Positions 45,563-54,621 of a stretch of 64,000 nucleotides of DNA are shown piece by piece (positions within the stretch are counted from its first letter, which is position 1; each line of letters begins with the position of its first letter). The stretch comes from Rhodoglobus sp046155245 (GTDB taxonomy: Bacteria; Actinomycetota; Actinomycetes; Actinomycetales; Microbacteriaceae), in NCBI GenBank assembly GCA_046155245.1, contig JBJXDR010000113.1, positions 5,838 through 69,837 of the forward strand. The letters run 5' to 3'. Under the pieces are notes generated by a model that had not been told where the DNA came from, did no database searches, and was given only the letters and a program-made list of their open reading frames with translations. The translations under genes and the position numbers were made by a program.

Positions 45563-46747
45563 GTGGCGAAGACCAAGGAGCAAACTCTCGCGTGGCTGCG
45601 CACGATTTCGGGTCAGCTCGCGACGGCGACCCTCAAGCGCTTAGATGACACGCTCCCGTGGTACGGCGACATGCCGCCCGGACGACGCTCCGCCGTGGGG
45701 CTCGTCGCCCAGGCGGGCATCACGAGCTTCATCTCCTGGTTCGACGACCCGAAGTCGATCCCGTGGATCGCCGCTGACGTCTTCGGCGCTGCGCCGCGCG
45801 AGTTGCTGCGCTCGGTCTCGCTTACGCAGACCCTTCAGCTCATCCGCATCACGGTCGAGGTGGTCGAACAGCGCGTCAAGGACGGCGACGATGTGCTGCG
45901 CGAGGCGATCCTGCTCTACTCGCGGGAGATCGCATTTGCGGCCGCCGACGTGTACGCACGTGCCGCCGAGGCGCGTGGCCTGTGGGACGCGCGCCTCGAG
46001 GCCCTCGTGGTCGACTCGATCCTCAGCGGCGAGTACGACAACGAATTACCCTCCCGCATTGCAGCGCTCGGGTGGAACGGGCACGGCGAGGTCTGCGTGC
46101 TCGTCGGCACCGCTCCGAAGATGCTCGATGTGGACCAACTGCGCCGCACCGCGCGCCACCTCGACGCCGACGTGCTGATCGGCGTACAGGGCAGCCGACT
46201 GGTGCTCGTGATCGGCAGGGCAAGTCCCCGCAACGATGACGCCGACGCGCCAGCGCCGCTGCCGTTCCTCAGCATTGCTGAGCAACTCGAGCCGGGTTTC
46301 GGACCCGGCCACCTCGTGCTCGGACACGAAGTCCCGAGCCTCGTCGACGCATCCAAGAGCGCCAAGGCGGCACTGGCAGGCTTCGCGGTCGCGCGTTCGT
46401 GGCGCAACGCACCGCGGCCGACCCTCGCAGACGATCTTCTGCCCGAGCGCGCCTTCGCTGGAGACCCGCTGGCCCGCGCGACCCTGATCAACAAGATCTA
46501 TCGGCCGCTCCGGGCCCACTCGACAGACCTGCTCGCGACCCTCTGGTGCTACCTCGACAACGGCCGTTCGCTCGAGGCCACCGCGCGCGAATTGTTCGTG
46601 CATCCCAACACCGTGCGGTACCGCCTCAAACGGGTCAGCGACGTGATCGGGTGGGATGCCACGGGCGCCCGCGAGGCTCTGATTCTGCAAGCTGCCCTGA
46701 TAGTTGGCTCAATCGCCGATCCGGACGGGTCAAAACGCCGCGGATGA
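45563..46747 (+). CDS. fasR: FasR-like PucR-family transcription regulator of fatty-acid synthesis
   Basis: The product is 394 residues with a GTG start. The C-terminal PucR helix-turn-helix is plain: LWCYLDNGRSLEATAREL, then HPNTVRYRLKRVSDVIGWD. The central GGDEF-like CdaR domain covers about residues 150-260. The Streptomyces orthologue in the same position, FasR, activates the fab operon. The gene lies between aceE and fabD, 73 bp upstream of fabD, where its operator might be expected. The ligand is unknown. Confidence 0.88.
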   Translation: MAKTKEQTLAWLRTISGQLATATLKRLDDTLPWYGDMPPGRRSAVGLVAQAGITSFISWFDDPKSIPWIAADVFGAAPRELLRSVSLTQTLQLIRITVEVVEQRVKDGDDVLREAILLYSREIAFAAADVYARAAEARGLWDARLEALVVDSILSGEYDNELPSRIAALGWNGHGEVCVLVGTAPKMLDVDQLRRTARHLDADVLIGVQGSRLVLVIGRASPRNDDADAPAPLPFLSIAEQLEPGFGPGHLVLGHEVPSLVDASKSAKAALAGFAVARSWRNAPRPTLADDLLPERAFAGDPLARATLINKIYRPLRAHSTDLLATLWCYLDNGRSLEATARELFVHPNTVRYRLKRVSDVIGWDATGAREALILQAALIVGSIADPDGSKRRG

Positions 46748-46820
46748 GAACAAGGGTTGGCGTAATTCTTAGTGCCCATGCCACAGGACCGCACCAGTCA
46801 CGAGAAAGCAGACTAGATCA

Positions 46821-47741
46821 GTGATCGTCATCGTCGCCCCTGGCCAGGGCTCCCAGGCCCCCGGATTCCTTGAGCCGTGGCTTGAGCTGGAGGGAGCCAG
46901 CGAACAGCTCGCTACCATCTCGGATGCCGTCGGCATCGATCTTGCCGCCCACGGCACGACCTCAGACGCTGACACGATCCGCGACACGAAGATTGCGCAG
47001 CCGCTCATCGTCGCGGCCGGGCTCCTGACCCTCAGCTCGCTGTTTGCCGACGGCCGACGGGAGAAAGTGGGCGGCGTCGCGGGACATTCAGTGGGCGAGG
47101 TCACGGCGTCGGCCGCGGCGGGCATCCTGAGCGACACTGATGCGGTGGCATTCGTGCGTGAGCGCGGGCGGGCGATGGCGGATGCCGCGGCCCTCGAGCC
47201 GACCGGCATGTCCGCGGTTCTGGGCGGCGACGAGGCGGCCCTACTCGAGCGTCTCGCCGAGTTGGACCTCTACCCAGCGAACTACAACGGCGGCGGGCAG
47301 CTCGTGGTTGCGGGCGCGCTACCCGCGCTCGAGCAGCTGGCGGAGAACCCCGTGGCGGGCACCCGGGTGATCCCGCTTCAGGTGGCTGGCGCGTTTCACA
47401 CCCGGTACATGCGACCGGCCGTCGCGCACCTCGAAGCATTCGCGGCGACGCTGGAGACCCACGACCCAACACTGCCGATCTGGACCAACCGCGACGGCTC
47501 TGCCGTGACTTCGGGGGCCGAGTTCATGACGCTTCTCGTCGGTCAGGTGTCGTCGCCGGTACGGTGGGACCTGACGATGGAGGCCTTCGCGGCCTCCGGA
47601 GTCAGCGGAGTCATCGAACTCGCGCCCGCGGGCGCCCTCGTGGGTCTTGCGAAGCGCGGCCTCAAGGGCGTGCCGAGTGTGGCCGTGAAGACGCCGGATG
47701 ACCTGCAGGCAGCGTTCGATTTGATCGATGGGAACTCATGA
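46821..47741 (+). CDS. fabD: Malonyl-CoA:ACP transacylase
   Basis: The product is 306 residues with a GTG start. It has PGQGSQAPGFLEPW at the N-terminus, nucleophile Ser in GHSVGEVTASAAAG (~residue 91), a conserved Arg in REKVGGVAG/RERGRAM context and the catalytic His in AGAFHTRYM (~193). It loads malonyl onto ACP for chain elongation. Its stop overlaps the fabH start. Confidence 0.96.
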   Translation: MIVIVAPGQGSQAPGFLEPWLELEGASEQLATISDAVGIDLAAHGTTSDADTIRDTKIAQPLIVAAGLLTLSSLFADGRREKVGGVAGHSVGEVTASAAAGILSDTDAVAFVRERGRAMADAAALEPTGMSAVLGGDEAALLERLAELDLYPANYNGGGQLVVAGALPALEQLAENPVAGTRVIPLQVAGAFHTRYMRPAVAHLEAFAATLETHDPTLPIWTNRDGSAVTSGAEFMTLLVGQVSSPVRWDLTMEAFAASGVSGVIELAPAGALVGLAKRGLKGVPSVAVKTPDDLQAAFDLIDGNS

Positions 47742-48736
47742 TCACCCTCAAGCAGTCCCACGGCGCCGAGTTCACCCGCATCTACAGCTATGGTGCCGCG
47801 CGCGGTGACCGCGTCGTCGGCAACGACGAACTCGTGGCGGCCATCGACTCGAGTGATGAGTGGATCCAGCAGCGCACCGGCATCGTGACGCGCACCCGGG
47901 CATCCGCGGGGCTCGGCGCGGTCGATCTCGCGACCGAAGCAGCGACCGAGGCGATCGCCAAGTCGGGTGTCCCGCCCGAGAAGATCGACCTCGTGATCGT
48001 CGCGACCATCAGCAACGTGCAGCAGACGCCCTCCATCGCCGCGGTGGTGGCCGACCGAGTCGGCGCGAACCCCGCGGCAGCCTACGACGAGAACGCGGCG
48101 TGCGCGGGCTTCAGCTACGGCGTGACCCAGGCCGACGCGCTCATCCGCTCCGGGGCTGCGCACTACGCACTCGTGATCGGTGCCGAAAAGCTGTCCGACG
48201 TCGTCGACCCCACCGACCGCTCGATCTCGTTCCTGCTCGGTGACGGCGCGGGCGCGGTGGTGATCGGGCCGAGCGATTTCCCGGGAATCGCGGCCGCGGT
48301 CTGGGGCTCCGACGGCTCCAAAGCAGATGCAGTGGGCATGGATGGCACGCTCACCGAGTACCGCGACGGCAGCTCGCCCTGGCCGACCCTGCGCCAAGAC
48401 GGGCAAGCCGTCTTCCGCTGGGCCGTGTGGGAGATGGCCAAGGTTGCGAAGCAGGCACTTGAGGTCGCTGGGGTGACGGCAGACGATCTGGCCGCCTTTA
48501 TCCCGCATCAGGCGAACATGCGCATCATCGACGAGTTTGCCAAGCAGTTGAACCTGCCCGACACCGTGATGATCGCCCGTGACATCGCGACCACCGGCAA
48601 CACGAGCGCTGCCTCAATCCCGCTGGCGACGCACCGGCTGCTCGCCGAGCATCCCGAACTGAGCGGCGGCCTCGCCCTCCAGATCGGTTTCGGTGCCGGG
48701 TTGGTCTTCGGTGCTCAAGTGGTCGTACTGCCGTAG
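47738..48736 (+). CDS. fabH: Beta-ketoacyl-ACP synthase III
   Basis: The product is 332 residues. The catalytic triad is Cys in ENAACAGFSYG (~residue 121), His in IPHQANMRII (~255) and Asn in TTGNTSAASIP (~287). It starts type II fatty-acid synthesis by condensing an acyl-CoA with malonyl-ACP. In Gram-positives with branched lipids it uses branched acyl-CoA primers. It overlaps fabD by 4 bp. Confidence 0.96.
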   Translation: MITLKQSHGAEFTRIYSYGAARGDRVVGNDELVAAIDSSDEWIQQRTGIVTRTRASAGLGAVDLATEAATEAIAKSGVPPEKIDLVIVATISNVQQTPSIAAVVADRVGANPAAAYDENAACAGFSYGVTQADALIRSGAAHYALVIGAEKLSDVVDPTDRSISFLLGDGAGAVVIGPSDFPGIAAAVWGSDGSKADAVGMDGTLTEYRDGSSPWPTLRQDGQAVFRWAVWEMAKVAKQALEVAGVTADDLAAFIPHQANMRIIDEFAKQLNLPDTVMIARDIATTGNTSAASIPLATHRLLAEHPELSGGLALQIGFGAGLVFGAQVVVLP

Positions 48737-48786
48737 CCCCCCTAAACTTGCACACGGTCATATCAACCCCTCAAGGAGAGCACACA

Positions 48787-49035
48787 ATGGCATTGTCCAC
48801 AGAAGAAGTCCTGGCCGGCCTGGCCGAGCTCATCAACGACGAAACCGGCATCGCGACGGACACGGTCGAGCTGGACAAGTCGTTCACGGACGACCTAGAC
48901 ATCGACTCCATCTCGATGATGACCATCGTCGTCAACGCAGAAGAGAAGTTCGACGTGAAGATCCCGGACGAAGAGGTCAAGAACCTCAAGACCGTCGGCG
49001 ACGCCGTCAGCTTCATCACCAGCGCACAGGCCTAA
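48787..49035 (+). CDS. acpP: Acyl carrier protein
   Basis: The product is 82 residues from the ATG at 48787 behind AAGGAGAG. The phosphopantetheine site is Ser in LDIDSISMM (~residue 40). It is acidic and four-helical, the usual ACP length. It carries growing acyl chains between FabD, FabH and FabF, whose genes surround it. Confidence 0.97.
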   Translation: MALSTEEVLAGLAELINDETGIATDTVELDKSFTDDLDIDSISMMTIVVNAEEKFDVKIPDEEVKNLKTVGDAVSFITSAQA

Positions 49036-49107
49036 CACCCTAGGTTCGCGGCCGGCCCAAGGTCGGTCGGCCGCGGAGTGTGTTCCCTCTCACAACAGGA
49101 CGTTGAC

Positions 49108-50346
49108 ATGACCCCGAAGAAGATTGTCGTCACCGGCATCGGCGCCACCTCACCGCTGGGCGGTACCGCACTCAAATCCTGGGCGGCCCTCCTGGCCGGG
49201 GAGTCTGGCGCGCACACGCTCGAGCACGACTGGGTCACCAAGTACGACCTCCCCGTGACCTTCGCCGCCGAGGCAAAGGTACGCCCGGAAGACGTGCTCG
49301 ATCGAGTCGAGTACAAGCGCCTCGACCCGTCGAGCCAGTTCGCACTGATCTCAGCGCGGGAAGCATGGGCGGACGCCGGCACTCCCGACGTGGATCCGAC
49401 CCGGGTCGGAGTCGACTACTCGACGGGTATCGGCGGCCTCTGGACGCTCATCGATGCGTGGGACACCCTGCGCGAGCGCGGAGCCCGACGGGTGCTCCCC
49501 ATGACCATCCCGATGCTCATGCCCAACGCGGCCGCCGCCGCGATCAGCATGTCCCTTGCGGCTCGGGCCTTCGCCCGCACGGATGTCTCGGCTTGCGCGT
49601 CAAGCACAGAGGCGATCGCCAACGCCTACGACCACCTGCAGGCTGGGCTCGCCGATATCGTTCTAGCAGGCGGAACCGAGGCGGTCGTGCATCCGCTGCC
49701 GATCGCGTCATTCGCGGCCATGCAGGCCCTCTCGAAGCGTAACGACTCGCCGTCGACGGCCTCACGCCCCTACGACAGCACTCGTGACGGCTTCGTGCTC
49801 GGAGAGGGCGCTGGAACCATCGTGCTCGAGACCGAGGAGCACGCACTCGCCCGCGGGGCGCGCATCTACGCCGAGCTCGCCAGTGGTTCCGTGACGAGCG
49901 ATTCGTACCACATCACCGCGCCAGATCCTGAGGGCTCCGCGGCCGCTCGAGCGATGCTCGCGGCGATCGCTCAGGCGGGCGCGACGCCGACCGACGTGGC
50001 ACACATCAATGCCCACGCGACCAGCACACCGGTCGGCGACATCGCCGAGTACAACGCGATGTTGCGAGTCTTTGGGGATCACCTGCCGAACATCGCCGTC
50101 TCGGCTACGAAGGCCTCCACGGGCCATCTGCTGGGCGGCACGGGCGCTCTCGAGGCGATCTTCACCATCCTTGCCCTGCACAACCGCACGGCGCCGCCGA
50201 CAATCAATCTCACGGAGCAGGATCCGGAGATCCCTCTGGACGTCGTGACGTCTCCGCGCACGCTCCCAGAGGGGCCGTTGCTAGCGCTGAGCAACTCGTT
50301 CGGCTTCGGCGGCCACAACTCCGTCGTGGCGTTCCGCAGCTACTGA
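49108..50346 (+). CDS. fabF: Beta-ketoacyl-ACP synthase II
   Basis: The product is 412 residues from ATG 49108. The catalytic Cys is in SACASSTEAIA (~residue 162), with His in HINAHATSTPVGD (~301), Lys in ATKASTGHLLGG and the second His in the same motif (~338). It elongates acyl-ACP by two carbons. As the last gene of the fab operon it ends over the 3' end of a small opposite-strand gene. Confidence 0.96.
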   Translation: MTPKKIVVTGIGATSPLGGTALKSWAALLAGESGAHTLEHDWVTKYDLPVTFAAEAKVRPEDVLDRVEYKRLDPSSQFALISAREAWADAGTPDVDPTRVGVDYSTGIGGLWTLIDAWDTLRERGARRVLPMTIPMLMPNAAAAAISMSLAARAFARTDVSACASSTEAIANAYDHLQAGLADIVLAGGTEAVVHPLPIASFAAMQALSKRNDSPSTASRPYDSTRDGFVLGEGAGTIVLETEEHALARGARIYAELASGSVTSDSYHITAPDPEGSAAARAMLAAIAQAGATPTDVAHINAHATSTPVGDIAEYNAMLRVFGDHLPNIAVSATKASTGHLLGGTGALEAIFTILALHNRTAPPTINLTEQDPEIPLDVVTSPRTLPEGPLLALSNSFGFGGHNSVVAFRSY

Positions 50347-50495
50347 ACCGGTAAGCAGCCTGGGTGCACGTAGCACTCGCCGTCGAACTTCAGCAGGTCG
50401 TCCTCGGTGACGAGTCGCTCAAGTTGGGCGAGATCGAGCAGCGGCGGCGCAATCTGGTCGACGAGTTCGTCGAGTTCCCTGTTCAGCGTGTCCAT
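50340..50495 (-). CDS. Small protein (51 aa) antisense-overlapping the fabF end
   Basis: ATG at 50495 with AAGGG upstream opens 51 codons of plausible coding sequence. An amphipathic helix (LNRELDELVDQIAPPLLDLA) is followed by ECYVHPGCLPVQ with two Cys six residues apart. The stop lies inside the fabF stop region (7-bp tail-to-tail overlap). It is followed upstream, on the same strand, by the DUF3145 gene. The rare TTA codon is used once. No family known. Confidence 0.65.
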   Translation of the reverse strand: MDTLNRELDELVDQIAPPLLDLAQLERLVTEDDLLKFDGECYVHPGCLPVQ

Positions 50496-50534
50496 AATTA
50501 CCCTTCGTTGATCGACCGTGAGCCGGGCGACGAG

Positions 50535-51053
50535 TCACCCGACCTTGTGAAGCCAGACCACTGCCGAGTCCTGCCCCGCGTGGCGGAAGACCTCAAGCTC
50601 GTCGTCCCACGCCTGACCCAGCGCGAGCCGCAACTCTCGGTGCAACTCGATCGCATTGGCGCCCGCGAGTTCCATCGCGTAACGCACGCGATCCTCGGGG
50701 ATGACGACGTTGCCCACGGTGTCAGTCTGCGCGTAGAAGATCCCGAGGTCCGGGGTGTGCATCCATCGGCCGCCGTCGGTGCCGAGCCCGGCATCCTCGG
50801 TCACCTCGAAGCGCAGGTGCTCCCAGCCGCGCAACGCTGAAGCGAGCTTGGCACCGGTGCCACGCTCGCCCTCCCAGTAGAACTCGGCTCGCTGCGAGCC
50901 CTTGAGCACGGGCTGCTGTTCCCACGCGAAATTGACCGCACGGTCGAGGGCTCGACCCGCGGCCCATTCGATGTGCGGGCACAACGCACGAGGAGCGGAG
51001 TGCACATAGAGCACTCCGCGAGCAGTTGGTGCAGTCACATGCAGTGCAGACAC
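50535..51053 (-). CDS. DUF3145 protein
   Basis: The product is 172 residues. Conserved opening SALHVTAPTARGVLYVHSAPRA is split by the family Gly, followed by HIEWAAGRAL, QRAEFYWEGERGTGAKLAS and HRELRLALGQAWDDELEVFRHAG. This family is restricted to actinobacteria, always seems soluble, and has no assigned function. It sits beside the fab operon in many Micrococcales. The 153 bp upstream show no gene. Confidence 0.93.
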   Translation of the reverse strand: MSALHVTAPTARGVLYVHSAPRALCPHIEWAAGRALDRAVNFAWEQQPVLKGSQRAEFYWEGERGTGAKLASALRGWEHLRFEVTEDAGLGTDGGRWMHTPDLGIFYAQTDTVGNVVIPEDRVRYAMELAGANAIELHRELRLALGQAWDDELEVFRHAGQDSAVVWLHKVG

Positions 51054-51206
51054 ATCGGCCTCCGTTCATTGTTTGGGTGCGACTTCCCCATCGACCCAGT
51101 GAACGGATGCCCGTAACGGCACATCATGCGTGTGAAATTGTGTGCGGCGAACCGCTGCAGTAATTATTGCCGATATCGAGGGCGAATCACAAGCGTGTAA
51201 CTCGTG

Positions 51207-52847
51207 TCATTTTGCGTCGCCATAGTTGTCGACCACGGCGATAGTCACCGGAAACTCGGCCGGTAGGGCTCCGAAGAGCAGCTGTCCGGCCTCAATGGCG
51301 GCCAGCCGCACCTGCTCAGTGACGGCATCGGAGAGCTCGGCGGGGCAGTGCACGACGACCTCGTCATGGAGGAAGAACACGAGGTGCGGGGCATCCGTGA
51401 GCCAGGTGCCATCGGCCATCGCGTGCAGGCGACGGCGGATGCTCGCCATCCAGCACAGCGCCCATTCGGCCGCGGTGCCCTGCACGATGAAGTTGCGAGT
51501 AAATCGGCCCCACGCACGCGCACGGCCGCGTGCGCGAACGACCTCGGACTCCGACGCGATCTCGTCGTACCCAGCGCCCTGACCCCGCGGCGAACTGCGA
51601 CCAAGGCGGGTGGTCACCACCTCGCCGCGTTCGCCTGCACGCGCCGCTTCCTCGACCATCGCAATCGCCTTGGGATACGCGCGTTCGAGACGCGGCATGA
51701 GCCTGCCGCTCTCGCCGGTCGTCGCGCCGTACATCGCGCCGAGCATCGCGACCTTCGCCTGATCCCGCGTCTCGACCGCGCCACTGGCCACGATGCCCGC
51801 GTAAAGATCGCCCTCGGCCCCGGCCTGCACCATCCCCCGATCACCTGAGATAGCAGCAAGGATGCGCGGTTCGAGTTGCGAGGCATCCGCGACTACGAGC
51901 TTCCACCCCGGGTCAGCGATCACGGCGCTGCGGATCTGCCGGGGCAGTTGCAACGCTCCCCCGCCGCTCGCCGCCCACCGCCCGGTCACGACACCGCCGG
52001 GCAGATAGCCGGGACGGAAGCGGCCGTCGCTCACCCAAGTATCGAGCCACGTCCAGCCGTTTGCCGACAGCAGCCGGGCGAGCTTCTTGTACTCGAGCAG
52101 GGGTGCGATCGCCGGGTGCTTCAGTTGCTTGAGCTCCCACGAGCGGGTCGAGGTCACCTGGAGACCCACCCGGCCGAGGGCACGCAAGAGGTCGCCCGGC
52201 GAGTCGGGGTTCAAGTCGGGCGCTTCGAGGAGTTCGCGCACCCGCTCGAGCAACGCCGTGAGCACCGCGGGACGCTCGCCCTCTGGCGGCCGGGGACCGA
52301 GCAGTTCGGCAAGGATCTCCTCGTGGCGGGCCGTATCCCACGGCAGCCCGGCGTACTCAAGTTCCGAGGCAATCAGCGCACCAGCGGATTCCGCTGCGAG
52401 CAGACGGTCGATCCGCCCAGGCTGAGCGGATGCGGCAACCGCCTCCCGCTGCGCCATGAGCTCCGCGACGGGGTCGGCATTCACAGACGCATCATCGGCG
52501 TCGAGGTCGAAGAGGGCGCCGCTGGGCGGACGCTCCTGACCCCGCGGCGAATCCCACGAACTCTTCGGGGCCGTCGCGAGCGGGGAACCAGCAGTCAGTT
52601 CCGAGTTGCGCAGGATCGCGTGGCACAGCCGCAGGTCGTAGCACCGGTCGACGCGCACCCGCGCGGCGAGCAGCTGCGGATACCAGTGGGACGTGTCATC
52701 CCACACCCAGCGTGGCGTCGAACGCTCCTCGGCTGCGACGAACGACGGCAGATCCTTGACGTACTCGATTCCGAACGACGCGCTCTCGTCGGTGCGGCGG
52801 GCCGCCATGACGCGGTCCCCGGCAACCCTGGCGAGAACGATGAGCAT
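51207..52847 (-). CDS. Family A DNA polymerase with degenerate 3'-5' exonuclease-like N-terminus
   Basis: The product is 546 residues from ATG 52847. Polymerase motif A reads VVADASQLEPRILAAISGD, motif B RDQAKVAMLGAMYG with the conserved Arg, Lys and Tyr, and motif C LVFFLHDEVVVH with the metal Asp. Residues 1-180 take the place of the 3'-5' exonuclease but show no clear DEDD set. There is no 5' nuclease domain. Actinobacteria carry such a second PolA-like enzyme beside the essential Pol I. A role in repair is inferred. It begins 4 bp after the DUF1684 stop. Confidence 0.9.
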   Translation of the reverse strand: MLIVLARVAGDRVMAARRTDESASFGIEYVKDLPSFVAAEERSTPRWVWDDTSHWYPQLLAARVRVDRCYDLRLCHAILRNSELTAGSPLATAPKSSWDSPRGQERPPSGALFDLDADDASVNADPVAELMAQREAVAASAQPGRIDRLLAAESAGALIASELEYAGLPWDTARHEEILAELLGPRPPEGERPAVLTALLERVRELLEAPDLNPDSPGDLLRALGRVGLQVTSTRSWELKQLKHPAIAPLLEYKKLARLLSANGWTWLDTWVSDGRFRPGYLPGGVVTGRWAASGGGALQLPRQIRSAVIADPGWKLVVADASQLEPRILAAISGDRGMVQAGAEGDLYAGIVASGAVETRDQAKVAMLGAMYGATTGESGRLMPRLERAYPKAIAMVEEAARAGERGEVVTTRLGRSSPRGQGAGYDEIASESEVVRARGRARAWGRFTRNFIVQGTAAEWALCWMASIRRRLHAMADGTWLTDAPHLVFFLHDEVVVHCPAELSDAVTEQVRLAAIEAGQLLFGALPAEFPVTIAVVDNYGDAK

Positions 52848-52851
52848 GGTC

Positions 52852-53673
52852 TCAGCCGTGCAGCAGTGTGCCGTCCTTGGCGAGGACGTTCTTCTCTCCG
52901 GCCTCGATGCGCACCCCGAACCGGTTCTGCTTGGGCGGCAGCGGGCAGTTGAAGTTGTAGCTGAAAGCGCACGGCGGAAGAATGGCGCGGTTGAAGTCGA
53001 GGGTGATCGTGCCGTCGGGATTCGGCGCCACGAACAGGAAGCGACCCACGCTGTAGGTGTCGTCTCCGTTGGTCGCGTCAGCGAAGACGAGCTGGAGGGC
53101 ACGGCCGGCCTTGAAGGCAGCGAGGTTGTAGTCGACACCGTGCTTGGTGAACGTGATCTCCCCGGGGATGACCTCCTCGCGCGTTTGACCGTCGTCTTTG
53201 AGGTGCTCGAACCCGAGGGTGGTGCCGGCCGCGTTCTCGCTGAACTTCGCGGTGATGACCCACTCGGGGTTGTAGCCGTACGCGTCGATGCCGCCGAACT
53301 GCCGGATGCCCTGCGAGTTCGAGTCCCACACCCGCAGGGCGTAGGTGCCCTCGGAGGCGATGACGAAGCCGGTGACGGTGTCGCTGAACACGATGGTGCT
53401 CGGGTTCGGGTCATCCTTGCCGCGCACCACCACGGTGCCGTCAACGAGCTGGCCGTCGACGACGATCGCGTCGGATGCCTCGGCCGTGAGCATGAGCCCG
53501 CCGCCCGGGTTAGGCGCCCATCGCCCAGGAACACCGTAGATCGTCTGCTCGGAGTCCACCCACTGGGTGTTCACGAGGGCCAGGCTGCCGAGCGGCTGCA
53601 CGACGCTCAGTTCGCGCCGCTCGTGATAGGTGGCGAGCTGGCTCTCGGGCGTTTCGGTGGCGGTGTCGGTCAT
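52852..53673 (-). CDS. DUF1684 protein
   Basis: The product is 273 residues from ATG 53673, with two other in-frame ATG or GTG choices just upstream. The family signature is near the C-terminus: DFNRAILPPCAFSYNFNCPLPP followed by NRFGVRIEAGEK (split here by LPPKQ). The domain also has YSVGRFLFVAPNPDG. The family is soluble and beta-rich, with unknown function. It is co-oriented with the polymerase gene. Confidence 0.9.
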   Translation of the reverse strand: MTDTATETPESQLATYHERRELSVVQPLGSLALVNTQWVDSEQTIYGVPGRWAPNPGGGLMLTAEASDAIVVDGQLVDGTVVVRGKDDPNPSTIVFSDTVTGFVIASEGTYALRVWDSNSQGIRQFGGIDAYGYNPEWVITAKFSENAAGTTLGFEHLKDDGQTREEVIPGEITFTKHGVDYNLAAFKAGRALQLVFADATNGDDTYSVGRFLFVAPNPDGTITLDFNRAILPPCAFSYNFNCPLPPKQNRFGVRIEAGEKNVLAKDGTLLHG

Positions 53674-53765
53674 GGGTTCCATCCTCGTGTGATCCACCGA
53701 CTAAACCGGCGACGACACGGGTTTATGCCGCGCCGCCACCGGCAGTCGATCCACGGAGACCTAGC

Positions 53766-54443
53766 TCAGCAGTCGCCAAAGATGTAGACGGGTGCGAAGA
53801 AGCTCACCAAGGTGCCGCCGTCGTTGTAGCCGGCGACACCGTTGATGTCCGGCCCCGTGCCGCCGAGCAGCTGCAGGGTGAGCAGCGTGGAGTCGATGTC
53901 GTCGGCCGACGGGATCGCCGCGATGACGTCCGCCGCCGACTGACCGACCTGCACGCCCGCCGGTCCGGTGATCGCGACGCCAGCAGTGGTGCTTGCGGCC
54001 CTCGCTGTGACACTGAATACGGCTGGGGGCACCATGGTGATCGTCCCAGCACCGTCCAGCTCGAAGCCGCCGAAGTCGTAGATCGTGCCCGCGCGGCGGC
54101 AGCTGCCACCGGTGGCCACGGTTGTCGCGGGGGTCGCGCCGAGAGCCTCAGCCAGTTGGACTGCCGCGGCATCCCCGTTGGTGGTGAACGGGATGTCGAT
54201 GATGACGGCCGCGGTTTCGTCGAGAACCGTGATGCTCGTCGCAGACACCGTAAGCGTCGTGGGCACAGGCGCCGCGACGGTCGGTTCGGGAGTGGGGGTG
54301 GCCGACGGGGTGGGGCTCGCGGATGCGCTCCCGCTCGGCGTCGGGTCGGGAGTGGGATCGGGTTCGCCGGGGGTGCACCCCGACAGTGCGACGACGGCTG
54401 CGACGGCGAGCGCGAGCATTGCTGTGCGTGAGCGAGTTCTCAT
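53766..54443 (-). CDS. Secreted lipoprotein, unknown function
   Basis: The product is 225 residues. Signal peptide with lipobox ALSGC (Cys 23) is followed by a Pro/Thr/Ser linker (PTPDPTPSGSASASPTPS type, ~25-58) and a beta-rich domain with a FGGFELDGAGTITM stretch and terminal Cys (IFGDC). Two further Cys could form a disulfide. No family recognised. The 178 bp upstream to 54621 show nothing I can call. Confidence 0.85.
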   Translation of the reverse strand: MRTRSRTAMLALAVAAVVALSGCTPGEPDPTPDPTPSGSASASPTPSATPTPEPTVAAPVPTTLTVSATSITVLDETAAVIIDIPFTTNGDAAAVQLAEALGATPATTVATGGSCRRAGTIYDFGGFELDGAGTITMVPPAVFSVTARAASTTAGVAITGPAGVQVGQSAADVIAAIPSADDIDSTLLTLQLLGGTGPDINGVAGYNDGGTLVSFFAPVYIFGDC

Positions 54444-54621
54444 GGTGCGTCCTCTCTCTGAGTTCTGGGTTCTCGGCGTTCTACCCCTCCGACGAACGAG
54501 AGCACCATTCAGGTTGACTGCTCCCCCACGCTACTGGCCCACGGGTCCACCCGGTAGGTCCGCCGTCGTATGCCGGCGCGGCGGCGGCCGACGTCACATC
54601 CCCTCGCGCGACGAGCGTCGG

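Noticed and set aside
43177..45603. 808-codon - strand frame opposite aceE
   Set aside because: Mirror of aceE codon bias; aceE has full motifs.
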